From the NCBI GenBank assembly GCA_964368755.1, contig CAYJCR010000018.1, forward strand, positions 1-13,313: a stretch of 13,313 nt of DNA, read 5' to 3'. Both the position numbers and the translations under genes were made by a program. This DNA is from CALVZT01 sp964368755 (GTDB lineage Bacteria > Bacillota > Clostridia > Christensenellales > UBA1242). Within the stretch, counting starts at the first letter, position 1; each line of letters begins with the position of its first letter. Shown in pieces: positions 1 through 5,813 of the stretch. The notes under the pieces were generated by a model. That model was not told the origin of the DNA. It worked only from the letters and a program-made list of their open reading frames with translations, and searched no databases.

Positions 1-33
1 TTATATTATCTATATTATTATCAAAAAACCACT

Positions 34-61
34 TTGAAATAATAGGTATTTGTGATATAAT
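34..61 (+). promoter_or_regulatory. dnaA promoter (extended -10)
   Basis: A -35 element TTGAAA (34-39) is followed after 16 bp by a perfect -10 TATAAT (56-61), with a TG one base upstream of the -10 (53-54) giving an extended -10. The predicted start is near position 68, leaving a leader of about 30 nt before the dnaA ATG. Only 97 bp upstream of dnaA are visible, so other promoters or DnaA boxes further left cannot be excluded. Confidence 0.75.
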
Positions 62-97
62 AGAACATATAAAAAATAACAATAGGGACAACATATT

Positions 98-1447
98 ATG
101 GATATAAAAAAACAATGGGAAAATGTATTAGATAAGTTAGAGAGTGAAGTCACAGCTGTAAGTTTTGACTTATGGATTAAGACTTTGGATCCACTAGACA
201 TTATTGATGACAAACTTGTATTACTTGCATCTTCTACAACAGCTAAGTCCCAACTTCTCAAATTACATAAAGATAAATTACAAGCGGCTATTGAAGATTG
301 CTTTGGCACAATAAGTGATTTTGTTGTAATAGACCCTCAAGAAAAAGATGATTTCTTTAAAAACAAAGATGTATCTAATCTTGAAGTACATGAGGAAGTT
401 AAACATAATACACAATTTAATGAAAAATATTCTTTTGATAATTTCGTTGTAGGTAAAAGTAACCAATTTGTATATGCAGCAGCAAGAAGTGTTGCTGAGA
501 ATCCTGGTACAAAATATAATCCATTGTTTATATATGGTGGTGTCGGACTTGGTAAGACTCATATCCTACACGCTATCGGCAACTATATATCTAAGACACG
601 TCCAGAATTAAAGATACTTTATGTTACTTGTGAGAAGTTTACAAACGACTATATTATGTCTTTGAGATCAGGTAGTGATAATACTAACCAATTATTTAGA
701 GGTAAATATCGTAACGTTGATGTACTTATGGTAGATGATATACAATTTATTTCTAATAAAACTGGCACACAAGAAGAGTTCTTCCATACATTCAATGATT
801 TATATCAAAATAACAAACAAGTTATTATATCATCTGATAGACATCCAAAAGATATTGCAACATTAGAAGATAGACTTAGAAGTAGATTTACAAGTGGTCT
901 TATACAAGATGTACAACAACCTGACTTTGAGACAAGACTTGCGATTTTACAGAAAAAAGCTATTATAGAAAGATATAGTGTTGATGAAGATGTATTTGTA
1001 TTTATTGCAGAGAAGGTTGACACTAATATAAGAGAACTTGAAGGAATATTAAGCAAAGTTGTATTCTATGCTAGTTTGTTAGGTAAGAATACTGCAACAC
1101 TTGCAGAAGCAACCGAAGCATTAAAAGATCATATAGACAGTGGTAAAGAGAAGATTACTTCAGATAAGATAGTAGATATTGTATGTAATTACTTCAATGT
1201 TCAAAAAAGTGATCTTGTAGGAAAGAAAAAAAATAAAGAAATAGTAGAGCCAAGACAAATATGTATGTATCTTATCTCTGATATATTAGATCTACCACTT
1301 GCAAGTATTGGTAACTTGTTTGGTGGAAGAGATCATACAACAGTTATACACGCAAGAGATAAAATATCTTCTTCTATCAAAACCAATAACAATATCAAGA
1401 CAATGGTTAATGATATCAAAGCTATGATAAAAGTGGATAACTCATAA
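98..1447 (+). CDS. dnaA: Chromosomal replication initiator protein DnaA
   Basis: DnaA binds 9-bp DnaA boxes at oriC, forms an ATP-dependent filament that melts the origin and recruits the replicative helicase; it also acts as a transcription factor. The 449-residue product has the usual four domains: an N-terminal interaction domain (about 1-80), a short linker (about 81-108), the AAA+ ATPase (about 109-330) and the DNA-binding domain (about 355-449). Visible motifs are Walker A GGVGLGKT (147-154), Walker B with D213-D214, the Arg-finger region LRSRF (R263), sensor 2 around R312, and the DnaA signature GGRDHTTVIHA (409-419) that contacts the DnaA box. The length is normal. The start at 98 is supported by the typical N-terminus and by an upstream promoter, although the ribosome binding site (AGGGA, 84-88) is weak. 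Perfect and near-perfect DnaA boxes follow the gene. Confidence 0.98.
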   Translation: MDIKKQWENVLDKLESEVTAVSFDLWIKTLDPLDIIDDKLVLLASSTTAKSQLLKLHKDKLQAAIEDCFGTISDFVVIDPQEKDDFFKNKDVSNLEVHEEVKHNTQFNEKYSFDNFVVGKSNQFVYAAARSVAENPGTKYNPLFIYGGVGLGKTHILHAIGNYISKTRPELKILYVTCEKFTNDYIMSLRSGSDNTNQLFRGKYRNVDVLMVDDIQFISNKTGTQEEFFHTFNDLYQNNKQVIISSDRHPKDIATLEDRLRSRFTSGLIQDVQQPDFETRLAILQKKAIIERYSVDEDVFVFIAEKVDTNIRELEGILSKVVFYASLLGKNTATLAEATEALKDHIDSGKEKITSDKIVDIVCNYFNVQKSDLVGKKKNKEIVEPRQICMYLISDILDLPLASIGNLFGGRDHTTVIHARDKISSSIKTNNNIKTMVNDIKAMIKVDNS

Positions 1448-1639
1448 AAAATCTTAATACTGTGGATAAATACCGACCGATTGTCCACCAAAAAAATAAT
1501 ATATAACTATATGTCGGAATATAAGAAAATTACTCGCAAATATGGTTTTGTGAAAAAAGATATAAACATAGTTATCAACATTTTCACAGGGCTTATTAAT
1601 AATACTATAATTTTATAAATAATAAAAAGGAGAAAGAAG
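1448..1639. other. oriC: Probable oriC segment (dnaA-dnaN spacer with DnaA boxes)
   Basis: This 192-bp spacer carries a perfect DnaA box on the minus strand (TGTGGATAA, 1461-1469), a two-mismatch box on the plus strand (TTGTCCACC, 1481-1489) and a one-mismatch box TTATCAACA (1572-1580), directly followed by the weaker TTTTCACAG (1581-1589). Between them, roughly 1490-1515 is almost pure A/T and could be the unwinding element. The dnaA-dnaN spacer is part of the origin in many Bacillota, including B. subtilis. No textbook run of DnaA-trios was recognised. Whether further boxes lie upstream of dnaA, outside the window, is unknown. Confidence 0.7.
1583..1611 (+). promoter_or_regulatory. dnaN promoter
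   Basis: TTCACA (1583-1588, five of six consensus bases) and a perfect TATAAT (1606-1611) are separated by 17 bp. The predicted start is near 1618, followed by the AAGGAG ribosome binding site (1627-1632). The -35 element overlaps a weak DnaA box and abuts a better one at 1572-1580. DnaA binding at the origin could therefore repress or tune clamp synthesis; that is inference. Confidence 0.7.
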
Positions 1640-2743
1640 ATGCAAGTAGTATGTGACGGAGCAGATTTGGGAGCAGCAACACTAAAAGTTATTAAAGCAA
1701 TTTCTTCCAAAACAACAACTCCAATATTGGAAGGTATCAAACTATCTGCAATAGATGACAAACTTATATTGTCAGCAACAGATTTAGAACTTGGTATTGA
1801 GAAGACAATTAGAGCTGAGGTAAAAGAAGAAGGAGAAACAGTAGTACCTGGTAAGTTCTTTAGTGAGTTTGTTAAAAAACTTAATAATGAGAATATTGAG
1901 TTAACTCTTATAGATAATAGATTAAAGATTGATTATACAGATAGTGAGAGTTTTATACAATGTTTTAATACTCTTGAGTTTCCTGATCTTAAGATTATTG
2001 AAGATGGAGATTATTTTTCTATCACTCAGAAGAACTTAAAGAATCTTATTAATAAAAGTATTTTCTCAGTTGCATTAGATGATTCTAGACCAATACTTAA
2101 AGGTTGTTTATTTGAAATAGGAGATAATTTTGTTAACTCAATTGCTCTTGATGGTTATAGACTTGCAAAAATAAAGAAACCTATTCTTTCTACTACAGCT
2201 AAAGCAAACATTATCGTACCTTCAAGGAGTTTGTCAGAGATAAGTAAGCTTATTGAAGAAACAGATGATGAAGTCAAAGTCTTTATTCAAAAGAATTTCC
2301 TTATGGTTGATCTTAATGATACAAAGATTATTACAAGATTACTTGATGGTGAGTTTTTGAATTATGAACAAATATTACCAAAAACTTTCAGCACTTATAT
2401 TACAGTACCAAAAGTACAATTAGAAGATGCGCTTGATAGAACATCAATACTATCTAGAGTTGATAGAAATAATCTTGTTAAGTTTGACATCAAAGATAAG
2501 ATTATGACTCTTACATCAAATTCAGATATTGGTAATATCAAAGAAAACATAACAATATCACTTACAGGTAATGATGTTATTATAGCCTTCAATGCTAGAT
2601 ACTTCACAGAATGTCTAAGAGTAATAGGTAATGATAATATTAAGATAAGTTATAACACTCCATCTTCTCCATGTGTCATCACTCCAACAGAGGGAGATGA
2701 GTTCTTATACTTAATACTTCCAGTAAGGATTATTAATAGTTAA
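1640..2743 (+). CDS. dnaN: DNA polymerase III beta subunit (sliding clamp)
   Basis: DnaN forms the ring-shaped homodimer that tethers DNA polymerase III and many repair proteins to DNA. The 367-residue protein has the normal length and the three repeated clamp folds (about 1-120, 121-245 and 246-367). It ends in the conserved YLILPVRI segment that helps form the clamp-binding pocket. The position directly after dnaA supports the call. The start is well supported by AAGGAG seven bases upstream of the ATG. Its own promoter lies in the origin spacer, and a strong hairpin terminator follows, so dnaN is probably not co-transcribed with rpmH. recF, the usual next gene in many Bacillota, is absent at this position. 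Confidence 0.97.
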   Translation: MQVVCDGADLGAATLKVIKAISSKTTTPILEGIKLSAIDDKLILSATDLELGIEKTIRAEVKEEGETVVPGKFFSEFVKKLNNENIELTLIDNRLKIDYTDSESFIQCFNTLEFPDLKIIEDGDYFSITQKNLKNLINKSIFSVALDDSRPILKGCLFEIGDNFVNSIALDGYRLAKIKKPILSTTAKANIIVPSRSLSEISKLIEETDDEVKVFIQKNFLMVDLNDTKIITRLLDGEFLNYEQILPKTFSTYITVPKVQLEDALDRTSILSRVDRNNLVKFDIKDKIMTLTSNSDIGNIKENITISLTGNDVIIAFNARYFTECLRVIGNDNIKISYNTPSSPCVITPTEGDEFLYLILPVRIINS

Positions 2744-2751
2744 CAAAAAGT

Positions 2752-2780
2752 AACTCACAGTTTTGTGAGTTTATTTTTTT
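2752..2780 (+). terminator. Rho-independent terminator after dnaN
   Basis: Eight-bp perfect stem AACTCACA / TGTGAGTT (2752-2759 and 2764-2771) with a four-base loop, followed by a T-rich tail (2772-2780). It starts nine bases after the dnaN stop. Confidence 0.9.
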
Positions 2781-2815
2781 GTGCAAAAGTATTATAAATA
2801 TAGTCAAAAAAAACA

Positions 2816-2844
2816 TTGACTTTTGTCCACACATTCAATATAAT
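2816..2844 (+). promoter_or_regulatory. rpmH operon promoter with internal DnaA-box-like site
   Basis: TTGACT (2816-2821) and a perfect TATAAT (2839-2844) are spaced by 17 bp, giving a near-consensus housekeeping promoter. The spacer contains TTGTCCACA (2823-2831), one mismatch from the DnaA box TTATCCACA. The predicted start near 2851 falls in a perfect 10-bp inverted repeat, described separately. Confidence 0.85.
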
Positions 2845-2846
2845 AA

Positions 2847-2872
2847 GGTATACTTATTTTTTTAAGTATACC
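2847..2872. promoter_or_regulatory. Inverted repeat at the rpmH transcription start
   Basis: Perfect 10-bp arms GGTATACTTA (2847-2856) and TAAGTATACC (2863-2872) flank six T residues. The repeat begins three bases after the -10 and spans the predicted start. It could be a repressor operator or form a 5' stem in the mRNA. It is not a terminator, because C residues rather than a T-run follow it. Confidence 0.6.
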
Positions 2873-2947
2873 CCCAAACTAATCAAGTGATATTTGATAA
2901 GGAACGATTGAATATTACTTTGTTAATAAATTATTAGGAGCAGGATT

Positions 2948-3082
2948 ATGAAAAGGACATATCAACCAAACAAAAGAAAGAGACAAAAGATTCACGGATT
3001 TAGAGAAAGAATGTCTACAAAGAATGGTAGAAAAGTATTAAAGAGAAGAAGAAATAGAGGAAGAGCTAAACTTTCAGCGTAA
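2948..3082 (+). CDS. rpmH: Large ribosomal subunit protein bL34
   Basis: bL34 is a small, highly basic protein that binds 23S rRNA in the large ribosomal subunit. The 44-residue product begins MKRTYQPNKRKRQKIHGF and continues with the family's RERMSTKNGRKVLKRRRNRGR core; length and sequence are classical. The ATG is preceded by AGGAG (2936-2940) with seven bases between. The leader of about 97 nt is long for so small a gene and includes the inverted repeat at the transcription start. It heads the rnpA-yidD-yidC-jag group, with a hairpin between it and rnpA. Confidence 0.98.
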   Translation: MKRTYQPNKRKRQKIHGFRERMSTKNGRKVLKRRRNRGRAKLSA

Positions 3083-3090
3083 CATCAGAA

Positions 3091-3124
3091 TGCTCATATA
3101 ATTTATTTATATGGGTATTTTTTT
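3091..3124 (+). terminator. Hairpin between rpmH and rnpA (partial terminator or attenuator)
   Basis: A stem of about nine bp (3093-3101 with 3107-3115, one T-G wobble) with a five-base loop is followed within two bases by seven T residues (3118-3124). The stem is mostly A-T, so termination may be partial. No strong promoter was seen between here and rnpA, so some read-through is needed for rnpA expression. Confidence 0.6.
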
Positions 3125-3162
3125 AGTTAGTCTAAAAAAAGCTTTGGAGAAAAACAAAATAT

Positions 3163-3501
3163 ATGTTAGAACAAAAGTACCGTCTAAAGAAGAATAAAGA
3201 GTTCGGCTATATTTTCAAAAAAGGTGATAACCAGTTTTGTAAAAATCTAGCGGTATTTTTTGTTAAAACAAAATACTTTCCTTCTAAGATAGGTTTTTCT
3301 ATTAGTGCAAAGATAGGTAATAGTGTTATTAGACATTTAGTCAAAAGAAGATTATCTGAGATAGTCAAAAGTCTATTACCAAGAATTGACCAAGGATATA
3401 ACTATATTTTTATGGCGAGGAAAGGTATAGAACAATTAGAATACAAAGAACTCCAAAAAAATGTTGAGTATGTACTAGACAAATGTGGTAAGTTAAAATG
3501 A
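3163..3501 (+). CDS. rnpA: Ribonuclease P protein component
   Basis: RnpA is the protein subunit of RNase P, which removes 5' leaders from precursor tRNAs together with the catalytic RNA. The 112-residue basic protein has the family length and opening (YRLKKNKEFGYIFKKG). Its central RNA-binding helix reads GNSVIRHLVKRRLSE (52-66). The family's RNR motif usually reads RN at the position that is RH here (R57-H58), a departure from a very conserved residue. The ribosome binding site GGAG (3146-3149) is 13 bases from the ATG, which is long; no better in-frame start is apparent. It ends in TGA, the only intact gene here to do so, within an ATGA overlap with yidD that implies translational coupling. 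Confidence 0.95.
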   Translation: MLEQKYRLKKNKEFGYIFKKGDNQFCKNLAVFFVKTKYFPSKIGFSISAKIGNSVIRHLVKRRLSEIVKSLLPRIDQGYNYIFMARKGIEQLEYKELQKNVEYVLDKCGKLK

Positions 3502-3785
3502 AAGTTATACGTGCTATAATATTTGTAATAACATATCCAATAAGATTGCTTTTGATGGGTTTAATATATTTTTATCAATATTGCATATCTCCGTTTTTAC
3601 CAAAAATGTGTAGGTTTACTCCAACTTGTTCTCAGTATGCCAAAAGAGCATTATCTGAGTATGGGATATTAAAAGGTTCCTTATTATCTATTTATAGAAT
3701 ATTAAGATGTAATCCTTTTAACAAAAATACTGGATTTGACCCAGTAGTAGATAATATAAAAGGAGAAATAAAATGGGTTTTATAA
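3498..3785 (+). CDS. yidD: Membrane protein insertion efficiency factor YidD
   Basis: YidD is a small membrane-associated protein that assists YidC/Sec-dependent membrane protein insertion. The 95-residue product has a hydrophobic N-terminal segment (about 4-33) and the diagnostic core CRFTPTCSQYAKRAL (38-52), followed by GILKGSLLSIYRILRCNP (56-73). C38, C44 and C71 are at the usual family positions. The ATG lies inside the rnpA stop (ATGA), and the last 13 bases overlap the yidC start, so rnpA, yidD and yidC are tightly coupled. The yidC ribosome binding site lies within yidD. Confidence 0.95.
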   Translation: MKVIRAIIFVITYPIRLLLMGLIYFYQYCISPFLPKMCRFTPTCSQYAKRALSEYGILKGSLLSIYRILRCNPFNKNTGFDPVVDNIKGEIKWVL

Positions 3786-4891
3786 ACTTATTTAGCTCCC
3801 TTAGTGCTGTGTGGCCAAAGGGCGTATGGGAATATTTTATAAGAGTGTTTTATGAAGGTATAGGCAACTATGCATGGGCTATCATTGTACTTACATTGGT
3901 GCTTAAGATAGTATTATCACCACTAGATTATCTTCAAAAAGCCTCTACTGCTAAGACCTCTCGTGTACAAGCACTTATTGCACCTGAGATGGCAAAACTT
4001 CAGAAAGTATATGGTAATAACAAACAGGTTATGAACCAAAAACAAATGGAGTTATACAAAAAACATAATTACAATGTTACAGGTTCATGTGTTGTTATGT
4101 TACTTAACTTAGTTATTACACTTGTTGTGTTCTTTACATTCTTTGCATCTATGCGTAATATTGCAAAGTTTAAGAATAACGATCAATATGACCAGTTACA
4201 ACAAGAATATTTTATAACACAAGGTATAAGCGCAGAATCATATGCGGAGATGACTGTTGAACAGAAACTTAATACTATCAACTCTTATACTGATGAACAA
4301 AAAGCACTTTCTAATGAGGCAGTTAAAGTTAAGTATAATGATATAAAAGATAGTTGGTTGTGGATAAAGAATATCTGGAAAGCAGATGCTCAGACACGTG
4401 TTATATCATCATTTAATGAATATGTATCTGCATCAGGAGTTAAGTTCGAAGCTATCAAGAATGCTGATGGAGAAGAAATAAAATCTGCCGAGGCTGTTAA
4501 AGAAGAAGCAAAGAATCTATATGAGTCTATTATGAATCCACTTAACGATTCTATCAAAGGAAAGAATGGATATTATATACTTGTAATAATAGTTGTACTT
4601 GTTACATTGTTGTCACAATTTGTTATGAAAAAAGTTATGACTCCACCAAAATCTCCTGACGGTAAGACGGCTCCTAAGATGCCAGGAACGGGATTATGGA
4701 TGACATTATTTATGGTTGTTATTATGGGAATGTTCGCATTTACATCTAACTCAGCATTCTCATTATATATGATTATTAACCAATTAGTTACTACTGCGAT
4801 TACTCCACTTGTTGGATTAATTATAAAAGCTCAGAACAAAAAGTTCGAGCAAAAACAAAAAGAAAAAATACAGGTTAGCTATAGGAGATAA
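3773..4891 (+). CDS. yidC: Membrane protein insertase YidC (Oxa1/SpoIIIJ family)
   Basis: YidC inserts and folds proteins in the cytoplasmic membrane, alone or with SecYEG. The 372-residue protein shows the five-helix Gram-positive core: TM1 about 33-51, the cytoplasmic coiled hairpin about 55-100, TM2 about 105-127, TM3 about 266-288 and TM4-TM5 about 308-352, then a basic tail. No lipobox or long signal peptide is visible. The groove arginine of B. subtilis SpoIIIJ, in TLIIRLLILPL, aligns with K45 here (TLVLKIVLSPL). The TM2-TM3 external region is about 135 residues, far longer than in SpoIIIJ; it includes the WLWIKNIW segment near 195-202 and then a hydrophilic insert. AGGAG (3761-3765) lies seven bases before the ATG. 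The jag ribosome binding site overlaps the yidC end. Confidence 0.95.
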   Translation: MGFINLFSSLSAVWPKGVWEYFIRVFYEGIGNYAWAIIVLTLVLKIVLSPLDYLQKASTAKTSRVQALIAPEMAKLQKVYGNNKQVMNQKQMELYKKHNYNVTGSCVVMLLNLVITLVVFFTFFASMRNIAKFKNNDQYDQLQQEYFITQGISAESYAEMTVEQKLNTINSYTDEQKALSNEAVKVKYNDIKDSWLWIKNIWKADAQTRVISSFNEYVSASGVKFEAIKNADGEEIKSAEAVKEEAKNLYESIMNPLNDSIKGKNGYYILVIIVVLVTLLSQFVMKKVMTPPKSPDGKTAPKMPGTGLWMTLFMVVIMGMFAFTSNSAFSLYMIINQLVTTAITPLVGLIIKAQNKKFEQKQKEKIQVSYRR

Positions 4892-4896
4892 AAATA

Positions 4897-5706
4897 ATGA
4901 GAATAGAAGTATCTGCAAAAAACGTTGAACAAGCGATAGAGAAAGGACTCAAAGAGCTTGGTAAGACACAGGAAGAAGTTGATATCAAAATCATCGAAGA
5001 AGGTGGTTTCTTCAAAAAGGCAAAAGTAGAAATTATTTATGAAGATGGTAAATCAACAAAAGTCGAAAAACAAGATAAAAAGGCCATAAAAGAATCAAAG
5101 AAAGCTGATAAAAAAGCTGATAAAAAAGAAGCAAAACAAGAAAAGAAAATTGTTGAAGAAAAGGCTACTGATAAGGTTTGTTCTTGTGGTACAGAGTGTA
5201 CTTGTTCAGACTGTAAGTGTGGAGAAGAAGAAAGACTTGATGATAAATATTATGATGAAATGATACGTGTTGGAACAGAGTTTTTGACAGGAATGTTCGA
5301 TAAACTTGGAGAGAAAAACACTATCGAGACTAATATCACAAAAGATGGATTATTCTTCAGTATCAACGGCGAAAATGTTAATGATCTTATTGGATATAGA
5401 GGCGAGGCTCTTAATTCTATACAATATCTTCTTAGCCTTGTAGTTCGTAACAAATGTGAGAAGAGTGTTAGAGTATTTGTTGATGTTGAGAACTACAAAC
5501 TTCGTAGAGAAAATACTCTTATCAATCTTGGAACAAGACTTGCTCACAAAGCAGCAAAGTTGGGCAAACCTGTTAAGCTAGAACCAATGAATGCATATGA
5601 GAGAAGAATAATACACACTGCTCTATCAGAAGACAAGTTTGTTACAACGAAGAGTGAAGGCGAAGAGCCAAATCGTTATCTTGTAATAATACCTAACAAG
5701 AAGTAA
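4897..5706 (+). CDS. jag: Jag/KhpB (EloR) RNA-binding protein with a Cys-rich linker
   Basis: Jag (KhpB, EloR) is a cytoplasmic RNA-binding protein that, with KhpA, affects cell elongation and division in Firmicutes; it usually follows yidC. The 269-residue product has an N-terminal Jag domain (about 1-52, with GGFFKKAKVEI), a Lys/Glu-rich linker (about 55-112), a KH domain (about 140-200, with LIGYRGEALNSIQYL at 164-178) and an R3H domain (about 205-267) with R236xxxH240. The linker carries six cysteines between residues 95 and 108 (CSCGTECTCSDCKC), resembling metal-binding CxC/CxxC clusters. I do not know this as a general family feature. AGGAG (4883-4887) overlaps the yidC end. A strong terminator follows. 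Confidence 0.94.
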   Translation: MRIEVSAKNVEQAIEKGLKELGKTQEEVDIKIIEEGGFFKKAKVEIIYEDGKSTKVEKQDKKAIKESKKADKKADKKEAKQEKKIVEEKATDKVCSCGTECTCSDCKCGEEERLDDKYYDEMIRVGTEFLTGMFDKLGEKNTIETNITKDGLFFSINGENVNDLIGYRGEALNSIQYLLSLVVRNKCEKSVRVFVDVENYKLRRENTLINLGTRLAHKAAKLGKPVKLEPMNAYERRIIHTALSEDKFVTTKSEGEEPNRYLVIIPNKK

Positions 5707-5712
5707 TATAAG

Positions 5713-5742
5713 AATAAGGGAAAGACATTCCCTTATTTTTTT
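5713..5742 (+). terminator. Rho-independent terminator after jag
   Basis: Perfect 10-bp stem AATAAGGGAA / TTCCCTTATT (5713-5722 and 5728-5737) with a five-base loop, running into T residues (5736-5742). It closes the rpmH-rnpA-yidD-yidC-jag unit seven bases after the jag stop. Confidence 0.92.
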
Positions 5743-5776
5743 ATTCTGTCATTATGGTATACACAATATATTTTTG

Positions 5777-5805
5777 TTGTAAAATAATGACTTGCGTGAT
5801 ATAAT
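5777..5805 (+). promoter_or_regulatory. mnmE promoter, probably giving a leaderless mRNA
   Basis: TTGTAA (5777-5782), a 17-bp spacer and a perfect TATAAT (5800-5805) with TG at 5797-5798 form an extended -10 promoter. By usual spacing the start falls at 5812-5814, and the mnmE ATG is at 5814. No Shine-Dalgarno sequence lies upstream of the ATG, which agrees with a leaderless message. Confidence 0.75.
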
Positions 5806-5813
5806 CTTTGGGT

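Noticed and set aside
5808..5813. TTG at 5808 as the mnmE start
   Set aside because: It lies upstream of the predicted transcription start, has no ribosome binding site, and adds residues not expected in the family. ATG at 5814 gives the usual N-terminus.
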